A program made the position numbers and the translations under genes. DNA of 64,000 nucleotides, from positions 7,027,501 to 7,091,500 of the forward strand of contig JAZGTN010000007.1 in assembly GCA_037783415.1 (NCBI GenBank), written 5' to 3'. Positions 30,994 to 42,926 of the stretch are shown piece after piece. A model generated the notes under the pieces. The model was given only the letters and a program-made list of their open reading frames with translations. It was not told where the DNA came from and did no database searches. This DNA comes from Leptasterias polaris (Eukaryota > Echinodermata > Asteroidea > Forcipulatida > Asteriidae). Positions within the stretch are counted from its first letter, which is position 1. Each line of letters begins with the position of its first letter.

Positions 30994-33900
30994 CGGCGAA
31001 TAGTCGGCCTGGCAATACTACTCCCAGTCGCCTCTTTTATATAGTGGATAAGACATCGAACACCCGTTTCCTGGTCGACACCGGCGCAGAGGTAAGTGTT
31101 CTTCCACACAACCCCAAGTTGAAAACGCAACCTACCTCCGTTAACCTCCAGGCTGTGAACGCTTCACCGATCAAGACCTACGGTGAGCGGTCTTTCACTT
31201 TAGATTTGGGATTGCGGCGTACCTTCCGTTGGGTGTTCGTCGTTGCTGCTTTACCAACCCCTATCATCGGAGCAGATTTTCTGCGTCACTACAATCTCCT
31301 AGTGGACGTCAAACACAAACGGCTTATCGACTCGAGTACACGTCTTACGGTGCAAGGTGTCGCAGCTCATACGGCCTCCATCAGTCCAGTGTTTGTAGTG
31401 GCGTCGTCATCCGTCTATGACACTCTCCTTCGATCATACCCAGGTATCACACACCCGGTGTATACCCAAACAGCAGTGCGACATAACATCACACACCACA
31501 TTGCAACTACAGGGCCCCCTGTAGCTGCTCGCCCTCGCCGTCTCGCCCCCGATCGTCACCAGGTCGCCAAGGCCGAGTTTGACCACATGCTCGAATTGGG
31601 GATAATCCGTCCTTCAAGCAGCAACTGGTCCTCACCGCTACATATGGTCCCTAAATCTACACCTGGAGACTGGCGCCCTTGTGGCGACTACAGGGCACTC
31701 AACAAATGCACCGTACCCGACTGCTACCCGATTCCCCATTTGCAGGATTTTGCATCCTCTCTGCACGGTTGTAGTGTTTTCTCCAAGATCGACTTGATTC
31801 GGGCATATCATCAAATCCCGGTTGAACCAGCAGACATCCATAAAACGGCCATCACTACGCCTTTCGGACTGTTCGAGTTTGCACGCATGCCCTTTGGGTT
31901 ACGGAATGCTGCGCAAACCTTCCAGCGGTTCATGGATGAAGTTACCCGAGGCTTGCCTTTTGTGTATGTCTATCTTGACGACCTACTGATCGCTAGCTCA
32001 TCAGAGGAGGAACACCGAGCTCATCTTCGACTCCTTTTTGACCGTCTTGCGGAGTATGGTGTTGTCGTCAACCCCAGCAAATGTCAGTTTGGAGTTTCCT
32101 CGCTCACGTTTCTCAGACACAGTGTCGATCAGAACGGCATCCGCCCATTGGCCGACAAAGTGCAGAGCATACAAGATTTCCCAGTTCCGGATTCACTTCG
32201 CAAGTTGAGGGAATTTCTCGGTCTCATCAATTTCTACAGGCGTTTCATTCCTCACTGTGCCGACACGGTCCAACCGCTCACAGACATGCTCAAGAACTGT
32301 ACGAAGAAGAATATGTCTATCACCTTGGACGAGCAAGCCCTCTCGGCCTTCGCCCTCATCAAAGCCAAATTGTCGGAGGCAACACTTTTGGTACACCCAC
32401 GAGCAGATGCACCATTATGTCTTCTCGCCGACGCATCAGATGTAGGAGTAGGAGGTGTTCTTCAACAACGCGTGGATGGAACATGGCAACCTCTCTCCTT
32501 TTTCTCAAAGCGACTCCAACCAGCGGAAACGCGCTATAGCACGTTTGGCAGGGAACTCCTTGCGCTCTACCTGAGCATCAAATATTTTCGTCACATGCTA
32601 GAGGGTCGTACGTTCTGCATTTACACCGACCATAAGCCGCTCACGCACGCTCTTCGGTCGAAGCCAGACCGCCACTCACCCCGGGAAGTGCGTCATCTCG
32701 ACTACATCTCCCAGTTTACATCGGACATTCGCCACATCAGTGGCCGCAACAACACGGCGGCCGATGCACTGTCACGCTTAGCGATGGATGCTCTTGAGGT
32801 TTCAGAGGTCATCGATTTTGAAGCTATCGCTACTGCACAACAGACCGATGAGGAATTACTTCACCTGAACGACACTTCCTTGCAGCTTATTGATGTTCCT
32901 CTCCCCACAGCACAGGGCACCATCATTTGTGACTCGTCTACGGATACTCATCGTCCTTATGTTCCTCTCAAGTTCCGTCGGACTATCTTCAATGCATTGC
33001 ATGGTTTGTCTCACCCTGGTATCCGAGCGACACAGCAGTTAATTTCTGCACGTTTTGTGTGGCCAGGTATCAACAAAGATGTCCGGCAATGGGCTAAGGC
33101 ATGTCACCAGTGTCAGCGCTGCAAGATCTATCGTCACACCAAATCGCCTTTGGGAACGTTTTCCACCCCTGACGCAAGGTTTGATCATGTTCACATCGAC
33201 ATCGTGGGTCCTCTTCCGCCTTCAAATGGGCAGACATACTTGCTCACTTGTGTGGACCGTTTAACCCGCTGGCCAGAGGCCATACCAATACCCGACATTA
33301 CAGCAGAAACGGTAGCCCGTGCTTTCGTCACCAACTGGGTGGCCCGCTTTGGGACGCCATCAACACTCACTACAGATAGGGGTCGTCAATTTGAGTCTTC
33401 TCTCTTCCGAGCCCTCACCACCATGCTTGGGTGTAAGAGGATCCGCACGACATCTTATCACCCATCTTCGAATGGAATGGTCGAACGCCTTCATCGACAA
33501 TTAAAGGCATCCCTTAAGGCCCACTCTACTTCCACATGGACAGAGCCCCTACCATTCGTTTTGCTGGGTATCAGGAGCGCGGTTAAGTCGACTCTCGGTT
33601 GCTCTTCTGCAGAGATGGTTCTCGGAACTACCATCAGACTGCCTGGTGAGTTTGTTGCCCCTAGCGACACAGATGGGGACCTGGATCCTGGTGACTACGT
33701 CCATCGTCTCCGTCGACACATGACCACGATTAAGCCACCGCCACCTCGGTCCCAACAGAGCCACTCCCAGATCCACCCTGATCTTCTCACATGCACACAC
33801 GTTTATGTTCGACATGACGCAGTAAAAAAAAAACGCTCCAACCCCCCTATGATGGCCCATTTCGGGTGCTCAAGCGCTTGGACAAGTTTTTTGTGTTGGA

Positions 33901-34241
33901 ACGCAAAGGCAAGCCGGACACCGTCAGCATTGACCGTCTCAAAATCGCCTATCGTGAGGACGACAACCCTCCTACTGTTATCGCCCCTCCAACGCGAATT
34001 AGCACTCCTCCAGAACCGCCCACTCCACCAGAACCGCCCACTCCACCAGCAACGCCCACACCACCAGCGACGCCTACTCTTCAGCCCGGGCCTCATCAGC
34101 CGGTTCCAGAAGTCAAGACTACCCGCTCCGGACGCCATGTTCATTGGCCCGCTCGTTATGCGCAATACTGCACAACTGGCTCTTGAGACAATTTGTTGTT
34201 TGTTCTGTGGATCGAATTGGTTCATACCTTCTCCATTCTAG
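30930..34241 (+). CDS. Ty3/gypsy Pol (protease, RT, RNase H, integrase), frameshifted near its end
   Basis: Domains in order: aspartic protease ([13 protein letters not shown]), reverse transcriptase ([35 protein letters not shown] with the YxDD catalytic pair), RNase H ([19 protein letters not shown]), integrase zinc finger (HxxxxH...Cxx[14 protein letters not shown]) and DDE core ([24 protein letters not shown]). The 3' ~130 codons of this frame are spurious: after an A10 tract at 33824-33833 the normal C-terminal chain continues in another frame to a stop near 34186. That fits a one-base loss (or two-base gain) in the tract. In the -1 frame relative to gag, so probably made by ribosomal frameshifting. 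Confidence 0.95.
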   Translation: MQQSMLPSYPTTVGKHPSQRLAANSRPGNTTPSRLFYIVDKTSNTRFLVDTGAEVSVLPHNPKLKTQPTSVNLQAVNASPIKTYGERSFTLDLGLRRTFRWVFVVAALPTPIIGADFLRHYNLLVDVKHKRLIDSSTRLTVQGVAAHTASISPVFVVASSSVYDTLLRSYPGITHPVYTQTAVRHNITHHIATTGPPVAARPRRLAPDRHQVAKAEFDHMLELGIIRPSSSNWSSPLHMVPKSTPGDWRPCGDYRALNKCTVPDCYPIPHLQDFASSLHGCSVFSKIDLIRAYHQIPVEPADIHKTAITTPFGLFEFARMPFGLRNAAQTFQRFMDEVTRGLPFVYVYLDDLLIASSSEEEHRAHLRLLFDRLAEYGVVVNPSKCQFGVSSLTFLRHSVDQNGIRPLADKVQSIQDFPVPDSLRKLREFLGLINFYRRFIPHCADTVQPLTDMLKNCTKKNMSITLDEQALSAFALIKAKLSEATLLVHPRADAPLCLLADASDVGVGGVLQQRVDGTWQPLSFFSKRLQPAETRYSTFGRELLALYLSIKYFRHMLEGRTFCIYTDHKPLTHALRSKPDRHSPREVRHLDYISQFTSDIRHISGRNNTAADALSRLAMDALEVSEVIDFEAIATAQQTDEELLHLNDTSLQLIDVPLPTAQGTIICDSSTDTHRPYVPLKFRRTIFNALHGLSHPGIRATQQLISARFVWPGINKDVRQWAKACHQCQRCKIYRHTKSPLGTFSTPDARFDHVHIDIVGPLPPSNGQTYLLTCVDRLTRWPEAIPIPDITAETVARAFVTNWVARFGTPSTLTTDRGRQFESSLFRALTTMLGCKRIRTTSYHPSSNGMVERLHRQLKASLKAHSTSTWTEPLPFVLLGIRSAVKSTLGCSSAEMVLGTTIRLPGEFVAPSDTDGDLDPGDYVHRLRRHMTTIKPPPPRSQQSHSQIHPDLLTCTHVYVRHDAVKKKRSNPPMMAHFGCSSAWTSFLCWNAKASRTPSALTVSKSPIVRTTTLLLLSPLQRELALLQNRPLHQNRPLHQQRPHHQRRLLFSPGLISRFQKSRLPAPDAMFIGPLVMRNTAQLALETICCLFCGSNWFIPSPF
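33834..34186 (+). pseudogene. Pol C-terminal segment displaced by frameshift
   Basis: In the second reading frame this stretch continues the integrase C-terminal region ([20 protein letters not shown]), then a Pro-rich [11 protein letters not shown] repeat and a Ser-Gly-Arg terminal motif, ending at 34186. It is detached from the main pol frame by the A-tract change. Confidence 0.88.
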
Positions 34242-34252
34242 GAGGGAGCTAC

Positions 34253-34419
34253 TGTAGTGACTGCTCCTTTAAAGCCATTCATGAAATTGTAAATAAAGCA
34301 TTCAACCAATCAACACAGACCAGAGAAATGTAACTGGTATCCTGCAAGCTGCAGGGAGTTTATATATAGCTTTTCGCTGGTTGGAGGACATGTGTTTCAT
34401 GACGGCAGCCATTGTTGTT
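34253..34419 (+). repeat. Ty3/gypsy 3' LTR, left half
   Basis: Starts TGTAGTGACTGC after a purine-rich tract (AGGAGGGAGCTAC). Matches the 5' LTR through CCATTGTTGTT, where the LINE insertion begins. Confidence 0.95.
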
Positions 34420-35985
34420 CAATTCAATTCAATTCAATTTAATTTATTCGTCATGTATTGTTATACATGAAATTTGCTATCCTTTGTACAGCAGTAAAAG
34501 TACGTAAAAATATTAAAAATATTAAAAATAAACAAATTGGCAAATAAACACAGTAACACAGTAAACACAGTAAAAACCAACAAAGAAATTACACAAAATA
34601 ATAAAAAGTCATTATTGGACATGCTCCCTACATCCAACAACAGCAATGAATGCCAATCTACAGTGTACAAAAAGGAACCAGACTACTCATCCACCCAGTC
34701 CCGGTCTGGCCACACCGACATGAATGGGAGAAATCAAGATGGCTGCACCATGACAAAGGTCTATTATCTACAAAATTTACAGTTAAAATTGTGAATGGCA
34801 TGAGGTAAAAAAGAGTTCCTAAACCTATTCGTTTTAAGGCTTAACTGACGAATTCTACCGGATTTATTTGTAACCACAGACGAGTTGAGAGGATGTGTAT
34901 TGTCAGACATAATGGAACTAAACTTACACATGAGACTATTATGGACCAACTTCTGAAGACCATCAATGTCCTCACCTATAATCCTTCCAGCATGCTTCAC
35001 AATACGTTCTAGTTTCTTACGATTGCTAATAGTTAGAGAATTAAACCAAGTGATCGAACAAAAAGTTATAACAGATTGAATTGTGCTCTGGTAAAACAGT
35101 TTTAAAACCCGGGTATTAACATTAAAAGATTTCAGTTTCCTTACAAAGTGTAACCGTTGGTTAGCTTTCTTGTAGACTTTGGTGGTGTTGGAATTCCAGT
35201 TTAGCTGACTATCAACCACAGTACCAAGGTACTTATATTCATCTACTACTTCTACAGACACATCGTTAAGTTTAACAGGTGACATGGTTTGTTTGGTTCT
35301 TTTAAAATTAAAGACCATTTCTTTAGTTTTAGACACATTAATAATTAAGTGATTTTCAACACACCAGTTAACAAACAGATCAATATTGGTTCTATAATCC
35401 AGTTCATCATTGTCACTTATCAGTCCTGTCAAGACAGTATCATCAGCATATTTAATCAAAATACATGAGTCGCTTTGTACCTTAAAGTCACTTGTGAATA
35501 AGGAGAACAAGAGTGGCGATAGAACACATCCTTGGGGGACTCCTGTACTTAAATGTGTAATGTCAGAACTAACACCGTTTACTCTTACCCTCTGTGACCG
35601 TTGGAGTAAAAAGTCATTAATCCAAAGGGAAAGTTGTGGATTAACATTTAAATTCTGCAATTTGTGTAATAGAGTCTGTGGTCTGATGGTATTGAACGCA
35701 GACGAGAAGTCAATAAATAATGCACGAGCATAGGTCTTACAGGTGTCAAGATGACTGTAAATGTTATGCAACAGTGTTATTAAGGCGTCATCCACACCAC
35801 GGTGAGCACGGTACGCGAACTGAAAAGGATCTGCTGCTCCCCGTGTTTCATCAAACAGGAAATCTCTGACGATTCTTTCGAAGCATTTCATAACAATGGG
35901 TGTGAGGGCAACAGGTCTGTAGTCGTTGAGAATAGCTGGCTTAGTTGTTTTAGGAATTGGAGTGATTATGGAGGATTTCCATAGC
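34420..35985 (-). mobile_element. 5'-truncated LINE inserted in the 3' LTR
   Basis: A 1566-bp insertion flanked by a short duplication of LTR sequence (TTGTT). Its 3' end (left side on the plus strand) is an (AATTG)n tail, as in CR1/Rex-type LINEs. The coding part (35985-34764) begins inside the reverse transcriptase (KLWKSSIITPIPK) and has DYRPVALTPIVMK, RALFIDFSSAFNTI, GVPQGCVLSPLLF, the YADD catalytic box (LIKYADDTVL), YKYLGTVVD and a C-terminal KTNRFRNSFLPHAI. No internal stop is visible. The clade call (CR1/Rex-like) is by eye. Confidence 0.93.
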
Positions 35986-36298
35986 TTGTTGTTTTCCTGT
36001 CGCCGTGACATGTAGAAAGTTAGTTCGTTGCAACGTTGCATTTTTTTGACTAGCACTTAGCAGTTATTCCTCAACATTTACGAGTTCAACATTTTCATCG
36101 TTAATCATCGTTAATTGTCATCGTCAAGTCCTGTAAGTCTTTGTTGTCTAATGTGAACGTACGGAGAGCTCTGAACTGTCCCAAGAAGCTAGACGTGCCG
36201 TCCAGTTCCAGCGCCGAGGGAAAGTCCGTTCATCAGATCAGAGTTATTAACGCGGGTGAGTCATAAGTAGTCAATCTCTAACAACAGTAAATACTACA
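35986..36298 (+). repeat. Ty3/gypsy 3' LTR, right half
   Basis: Resumes at TTGTTGTTTTCC and runs to AATACTACA at 36298, matching the 5' LTR. It is followed by GGTT, the putative target duplication. Confidence 0.95.
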
Positions 36299-36585
36299 GG
36301 TTCTTCCTGTACAGCACGTTGAAGCCGATCTGATGTGTGAAGAATATGATGGTTAGAACTGGTTATTTTACGAATGGGAGGAAGTGAGGGGTGGAAAGTA
36401 ACAACAAAAGGAACTTTCGCTTTGGAACTCCGTTGTTGCCTGGGTCCTTTGGAGAGTACAGACTCCCTAGAACGAGCCTTGACTTTCTGGATCGCTCGAT
36501 GGACTGCTAGGGAGCTATTGACCACTGGAAACAAGGTGTTTCTTAAGTTCCTGTGAGTGGTGGAGTGGTGTTTAGGATGTTTTAA
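36299..36585 (-). mobile_element. Penelope-like element, upstream part (right of the LTR insertion)
   Basis: Encodes the stretch that follows the RT domain in Penelope-like elements: an ELKKHLVSSG segment, then AIQKVKARSRES and VPFVVTFHPSLPPI, ending at the LTR boundary; the next residues are encoded at 29488 leftward. At least one small indel breaks the frame near 36505-36520. The RT proper is absent, so the copy was already 5'-truncated. Confidence 0.88.
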
Positions 36586-36599
36586 TTGTAAGATTTGGA

Positions 36600-37240
36600 T
36601 TAATAAGGTGTTTGAATAAAGTGGTTTGGTTTACTCTTACTAATCCGAGCAATTTCAGATTGGGTTTGTCTTTTCATCTGATTCCAATAGTTGTTCGTGC
36701 CTTTCTGTTTCTATTTTATTACATTGTTGTAATAAAACAGCAGCGAAATACTTTCTTGTTTTGTGGCATGTTAATCAAAATATTTGCAGAATGTTAATCA
36801 TAAACATAATCACACTTTGGGGTTGCTGCACAAAGTGGACCATTTCAGAAATATCCAGCAGGCAACGAACATTAACATTTGTTTTTTAAGCATATTTTTC
36901 TATCGCAATTTGTATTCCTTTTTTGTTTGTGATGGGCTTGTTTGAGCATCAACACCGCACTCAGTCAGTTTTCGCGTCAGAGGAATTACATGTCGCAAAT
37001 GAACGAATTAGAAAGGTCATAATATTTGTGTGTGCTGTTCAAAGCGCCCAGGAGTTTGGTAAACATCTTACAAAATAAGCTTGAATGTCGCGCCCGTTGA
37101 TGTTCACTATTTGCTCGACGTGGCGTAAATATGTTCGGTAAGTATTAGCCGGGATGTTTTCCCCTTTACAATTAAAATTTTATGTGTGCAAAAAAATGTG
37201 TACTCTTGGTGAAGACACTTTTTTAATGGAGTTGTATAAC
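36600..37240. other. Unassigned non-coding stretch
   Basis: AT-rich; no frame, exon or repeat boundary recognised. Confidence 0.45.
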
Positions 37241-37242
37241 CC

Positions 37243-37441
37243 CAGGGCCTAATTTCATAGAGCTGCTTAAGCACAAAAAGTAGCTAAGCACAACAAAATT
37301 TCGCTTACCAGAATAAGGTTACCAGCCAAACTACCATGTCTTATGTACAATTTGTGACTGGTATCCTGCTCATTTCTGCTTCGCAGACAATTGTTAAGCA
37401 AAATTGTCTGCTTAAGCAGCTCTATATGAAATTGGGCCCAG
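37243..37441. repeat. MITE family D (GGGCCTAATTTCATAGAGCT ends), copy 1
   Basis: Left ATTTCATAGAGCTGCTTAAG; right CTTAAGCAGCTCTATATGAA then ATTGGGCCC. Interior GCTTACCAGAATAAGGTTAC. Copies at 52830-53024 and a related one at 45528-45779. Confidence 0.88.
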
Positions 37442-37444
37442 GTG

Positions 37445-38805
37445 ACTTCATGTGGAAAAACATGCCTAATCTATTCAGACAAAATACATGTATCCACCGT
37501 TTACTGCACTCTACCAATACTGCACATTAAAAACGTCAGTACCAGTTCTTTGACTACAGTTTGCGGGTTAGCCTGACCCGGAAATAGGTCAGGCACCTTG
37601 GGACTTTGCATCCGGGTTAATTCTGGCGTGGGGGTTTCTAATGTGTAAGTTTTATCTCAAGCCCTTAACTAACATCAGCTCAACTATACCACACCCACTG
37701 TCCCATCGACACACACGCACACAAAATTTTGGTCGACAATTCTTTGATTTATTTTACAGATCATTTACTACATTATTTACATTGTTACTCTGTACATCCA
37801 CTCTGGTTCTACTATACTTCAGTTCTTAGGCAGCCCATGGTTTGTATGTTAAAAACATTGTGATCTGAATGTAGTGTTGACGTGCTTTTGGGATATAACT
37901 GACATACCAGAGTATGAAGAACAACAATAAGTAGTTATCGGTTTCCCGCCAACGGTTCTTATTTACGCTAAACAGTCAACATGTAAGTTTAATAGGGACG
38001 AGTTATAAGTTTCGTCTTGGCAATGGGGGCTGTGGGTGTTTTGCCAACGTACAATTTGACACGTTGGGCCGGCATCGGACCGATGTTGATCATTATGCAA
38101 ATTTGATGGCAGGGCGTTCAAGTTGTTCTAAATAGTTGCTAATAATTATAATACAATACAAATGCACACAGTCAAATGCATATAATACAAATGCACACAG
38201 TCACTTTATGTAAAGCTAAATGGCAAAAGGTCAGTGCAACACGAGGCTGGCTACACACATACACAAGTATACAATATAATTTACACCGATTGAACCAGCC
38301 CCATAAATCACAATATTTCTTGAATCAAAATACAATTCAAGAAAAAATTATACTCACAGAAAGTTCTTAGAAACTATCCTTCCCAAATGAATTGTGGAGC
38401 ACGGCCAGAGACATGTTCCCCACATAAATTGAGAGAAATAGAGATCAAAAATACATGTGCTCTCTCTTGCTCAAAACTACAAAAGGAAAAGAGCGTGAAT
38501 CTACAGGTCGCGACCCCAAAGTTAACTTTTTACAATATGAACACTGAGGGCGCACTTTGGCTCCCTACATTAATTAATTTGCCTATTGGTCAGCATTATG
38601 TTAACAAAAACCAATCTATGACCCTATATTTGAGCCATCCAACGACCTAAAAAATCTCCATGTTATGTAAAATTTTAAAACTAGTTTTGTAATCAATATT
38701 TTTAGACAATTGAATGTCCTTTCAAGTAAGTATAATAAGTCGTGTACTTACTGGTCAGAAAATGTGGCACTCAGTTTACATTATGAGTCAAACAGCATGT
38801 AATTC
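37445..38805. other. Unassigned non-coding stretch
   Basis: No gene found. A duplicated phrase CAAATGCACACAGTCA is at 38159 and 38189. Confidence 0.45.
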
Positions 38806-38808
38806 TAT

Positions 38809-39074
38809 ACAGCAATCCTTCACCGATCTTGAACTCTTGGTGGCAGCAGATACCGCCATTATTGCGGTGGTACCTGGGTGGTACTGCGCTGCCTAGCGAC
38901 GGGTTTAAGCGATTTGCAAAGTAAAAGTCCAATAACCCGCGACTGATCAAATGATCGCCGTGTAGCCCAAACCTTATACCAGTCGCTAGGCAGCGCAGTA
39001 CCACCCAGGTACACCGCAGTAATGGAGGCATATCTGCTGCCACCAAGAGTTCAAGATCGGTGAAGGATTGCCGT
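38809..39074. repeat. Palindromic MITE family E, copy 1 (GGTGGCAGCAGAT arms)
   Basis: Outer arms ACAGCAATCCTTCACCGATC and TTGGTGGCAGCAGATA are mirrored on the right (ATCTGCTGCCACCAAGAG, GATCGGTGAAGGATTG). Inner arms GTACCTGGGTGGTACTGCGC / GCGCAGTACCACCCAGGTAC also pair. A second copy at 48597-48855 is almost the same. Confidence 0.92.
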
Positions 39075-39255
39075 ATAGAAGTGGCATATAATAGGTTTCC
39101 TTGCTTTATGTTGTTGAATCTTGAGATTATAGGACTTTTTTCTGAAGGCCTGTTTCGATTTTGTTTTAAGTTATGTATTTCCGCTTGTGACATATTTTTA
39201 ATTCTACTGACGCTATTATTTTGTTAAATGGTATAGATTGAGTTAGTCTACCGCC

Positions 39256-39634
39256 TTTAAAGGCACTGGACACTTTTGGTAATTATTCAAAATAATTGTT
39301 AGCATAAAAAATTACTTTGTAACGAGCAATGGAGAGCTGTTGATAGTATACAACATTGTGAGAAACGACTCCCTCTGAAGTAACGGAGTTTTTGAGAAAG
39401 AGGTAATTTCTCACTCAAATAATAAAAAACTTCAGATGAAGCCTTTTATTATTGCATCTGAAAGCATACAAAGTAATGCAACAAGGGTGCTTTTTCTTTC
39501 ATTATTCTCTTGCAACTTCGATGACCAATTGAGCCCGAATTTTCACACGTTTGTTATTTTATGCATGTGTTGGGAAACACCAAGTGAGAATACTGGTCTT
39601 TGACAATTTCCAAACGTGTCCAGTGCCTTTAAAG
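39256..39634. repeat. MITE with TTTAAAGGCACTGGACAC ends
   Basis: Left TTTAAAGGCACTGGACACTT, right AAACGTGTCCAGTGCCTTTA. Interior unrelated to family A although the outermost bases and the TTTGGTAATT step are shared. Confidence 0.88.
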
Positions 39635-39639
39635 AGGAC

Positions 39640-40440
39640 ATTCTTTTAAATATATAATATATACATATATTTGTTTTGATTTATTGGAATCTGATACCTG
39701 ATGATGTCATCATGTTTGTGCTCATATTGCACGAACTTTTATTTTGTTTAAGTCAATAAACCGTTTAATTTCCTTGTGAGAAGAATTTAGTATGTGTCTT
39801 TTTGTGACTTGGTCATGTTCTCCTTAGAAGGAAGTTAGCCTACAGTTACTGCAGCTAGTAGACCGAGAACACATTTTAGTTGTCTGATAACTCGTTCAGT
39901 TTTCTCTGCAAACACAGTTGAAACCCTTTAAGTTTTATCCTCAGACAGGCCTGATTGACATGGCAAAATTGACTCTTTAGGCAGTATGACTTATGGAATC
40001 GCAATCCTCAGTTAGAAAACACTTTCTATAAAGGCTTGTGTACAACAAATACTGCGGTTTCACAGTGTAAAAAACATATATAAAAAAGTAAATATATATA
40101 TTTATATATTTTTTTTACAAACTATCTCTTCAACATCTGGAAAGGTTATTAGCTTTGAAAAAAAAGGTCAGAAACCTACATTTCAAATGAGGTATCACAT
40201 TTTCCCAACGGTCTACAGGCAGCAGTCACCAATGGCATTCGTGTAGTGTTTTAACCTGGGTTGGGCATCGCAGGGTTAAACATGATAGTTGAGCTGATGT
40301 TAATTACTGGCCGTGAGATAAAACTTACTATAAACTCCTGTTCAGAATGGACCCGGATGCCAAGTCCCAAGGGGCCTTGCCCAGTTTCAGTTCAGGCTGA
40401 CCAGGCAAACCAGTAAAAGAATTGGTACTGACTAGGATTC
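39640..40440. other. Unassigned non-coding stretch
   Basis: No gene; a TA-rich run at 40070-40115. Short GACCCGGATGCC phrases near 40349 resemble those at 7030 and 10180. Confidence 0.4.
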
Positions 40441-40449
40441 TGTGTCAGT

Positions 40450-40665
40450 TTTGACCCATTTCTGGGTCCGTTTGACCCATTTTGGGGTCATTTCTAGATC
40501 CGTTTGACCCATTTCTGGGTCAGTTTGAACCATTTCTGGGTCAGTCTGACCCATTTCTGGGTCATTTCTGGGTCCGTTTGACCCATTTCTGGGTTCGTTT
40601 GACCCATTTGGGGGGTCCGTTTGCCCCATTTATAGGTCATTTTGACACTGATTTCGGCTCATTAT
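40450..40665. repeat. Tandem repeat of the palindromic unit GACCCATTTCTGGGTC
   Basis: About ten units of 21-28 bp, each GACCCATTTCTGGGTC followed by CGTTT, AGTTT or ATTTC. Every unit is itself an inverted repeat (GACCCA/TGGGTC). Confidence 0.92.
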
Positions 40666-40713
40666 TGACCAATAAATGGGTCAGGCCCAACAGGACCGGG
40701 TCAGAGTCAATGA

Positions 40714-40851
40714 GAGACTTTGGAACGCTAGGTGGCAGCAGACTTACCAGGTAAATTTCCATTGTTTACGTCGTTCTGAACATGCCCACATTATCGAGAA
40801 CAATGGATTTACCCGGTAAGTCTGCTGCCACCTAGCGCCTCAAAAGTCCCC
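40714..40851. repeat. Hairpin repeat with CTCF-like arms
   Basis: Left arm CGCTAGGTGGCAGCAGACTT then ACCAGGTAAAT; right arm ATTTACCCGGTAAGTCTGCT then GCCACCTAGCG. About 39 of 41 bases pair, extending outward with gaps. The arms contain CTAGGTGGCAGC. Confidence 0.9.
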
Positions 40852-40859
40852 AATTGCAC

Positions 40860-41765
40860 ACGTTTTTAAAGTGTAACATCGGAAGAGTGCAGTGCAGTGG
40901 ATACATGGAAAACAGGGAACGATTTCATCCAGCAATTTTCCATAGCAAAATATTTGACTGAACTTGTTTTGTGCACACTGAATGCTCATATTGAGTAGCA
41001 ACTCCTTAATTTTGATTAGCAACTCATCGTTCAACGAAAAATACATGTAGTATTTTTGAATATAATAGCATGTTTTTTTCTCTCGACATTTAAGTCACTT
41101 ATGGAGTTCTACGGCTCCATTTAGACCTATTGCGTTAAAAACATTCACAGTAGTTCACCATTAAAACCACTAAAATCAAAAACGTGTCATCCCCAAGAGT
41201 ACAAATTAGTTCGCACAAACTACATTACAATTAAAGAAAAAAAAAATTACGCAAACATTTTGTGAAGCTAATTAAGGTAATAATGTTCATCCAACTCTTT
41301 GGCGCTTTGAACTGCACACACAAATATTCTGACGTTTCTAATTCGTTGTAGCCACTTCAGCAAAACACGGGCGAGACGTCGAGATAACATGCCCGAGTTT
41401 CACTTTCATTAATTTAATTTACAAAATAGTATAGCTTCATGATATTAACACGAGTTTTTTTTTCTTTTACGTTCACTGTAAACAAAAAAATAGTCTAGGT
41501 AACTTAGCAAATCTAACAGGTCGAGCAAATAGTGAACCTCATTGTTAACATCATGAAGCTATATTATCTTGTAAATGTAATTAATGAAACAGAATCCTGG
41601 GCATGTTATTCTTGTATAGTTAAAAAGGTACATCATGACCTGATTGATATATGGACCTTGCATAACGTTGTCTCACCGCCCTTAAGTCTCATGATATCGT
41701 ACATTAGGTTTTTATTTGTTGACAATCAATTAAAAGAAGGTCTTGAGTCACGAACCACTTTCAGG
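40860..41765. other. Unassigned non-coding stretch
   Basis: AT-rich, no supported gene or repeat. Confidence 0.45.
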
Positions 41766-41767
41766 AA

Positions 41768-41868
41768 TTAATTATTAAACCGACACAAGACCGGGCCTTT
41801 CGGGTTGATCGTGGCAGAAGGCTGTTGTCAAAGTGATTAATGTTTCTTGAGTGGTTCGGGGTTTTTTT
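41768..41868. repeat. 100-bp direct repeat, left copy
   Basis: TTATTAAACCGACACAAGAC then GGGCCTTTCGGGTTGATCGT, ending TTGAGTGGTTCGG. Repeated in the same orientation at 42434-42535. Confidence 0.88.
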
Positions 41869-42433
41869 AGCCAATAATGTAGACGTCACTGCTCTGCCCA
41901 CGTTGGACGGGAGGGGTGGGGGTGGGGGGGGCGATCCATCAGTGACATTAGTGGTTTTAATTCAGAGAGTCTGCAGTGACAAGGAAGAGCGTCTTCCTCT
42001 TTCACCGACTTCACTCCAAAAGATAACTTTGAACAACGGTGCTCAGCTTATTCTGGATTAAACACGCTATCTTTAATCATGTTTTGATGATATGTCATGC
42101 GGAACTCGTTAATCAAACAATCACACGGCCTAACTCATAAACCGTATGTTTGTTTTTGTTCGTCCTATGCCATCTATTTAGCAAGCTAGACCACGTCATG
42201 CAATTTTTTCTGACTTCCCCAATCGGAAAAACCCAACTACGATCTATTTGGACGTTTACATAAAACGCTATTCGTGCATTTGAGGGAGTAACTTTCACTA
42301 GTTGAAATATGGAATGTTCCATTCGACTCGGCGTGGCCTCGCTGAATGGAATATTCCATCCTTTAACAAATGAAAATGTTATTCCCCTCATGTGATACAC
42401 ATGCAATGTACATTTCTTCAATAGCCGTTAAAT

Positions 42434-42535
42434 GAATTTATTAAACCGACACAAGACCGGGCCTTTCGGGTTGATCGTGGCAGAAGGCTACGTTGTCAAA
42501 GTGATTAAGTTTCTTGAGTGGTTCGGGTTTTTTTT
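42434..42535. repeat. 100-bp direct repeat, right copy
   Basis: Same as 41768-41868 with a few differences, followed by a T-run. The 565 bp between the copies have no recognisable domain. Confidence 0.88.
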
Positions 42536-42552
42536 TTTTTTTTTGCCGATAA

Positions 42553-42926
42553 ACCGGTAATCACTCTTAAAATTAATGGCAATAAAAACTTTCTTGGCTA
42601 GAAGTACAACAGCTTTCAGGAAGCATTTAATAGAATCACTCACTTTGAGTAATGTGTTTATGTAAAAAGTTATCAATGTTTATCCCCCAAATTTTGAATC
42701 TGAGAAACGTCACTTTCAGATATTTCTCAGATTGTGTATTCCAATTACGGATTAATCTTCCTGCGTGAACATAATCGCTCCGAGTTTTCGGCGATATCTT
42801 ACAAACGCGACCACATTATGTTTAAAGTGAAATTGTCACGGTTAGTTTCATTGTACATAGGCCTATCTACATTGTTTTATGATTAAAACATTCGAACAGT
42901 TCAAAAAACCAAAGGTACACCTTTAT
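42553..42926. repeat. MITE family A, diverged copy
   Basis: Contains TTCGGCGATATCTTACAAAC and TTCCTGCGTGAACATAATCG, as in the other family A copies (inverted relative to 4067-4466). Ends near ACCAAAGGTACACCTTTA. Confidence 0.8.
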
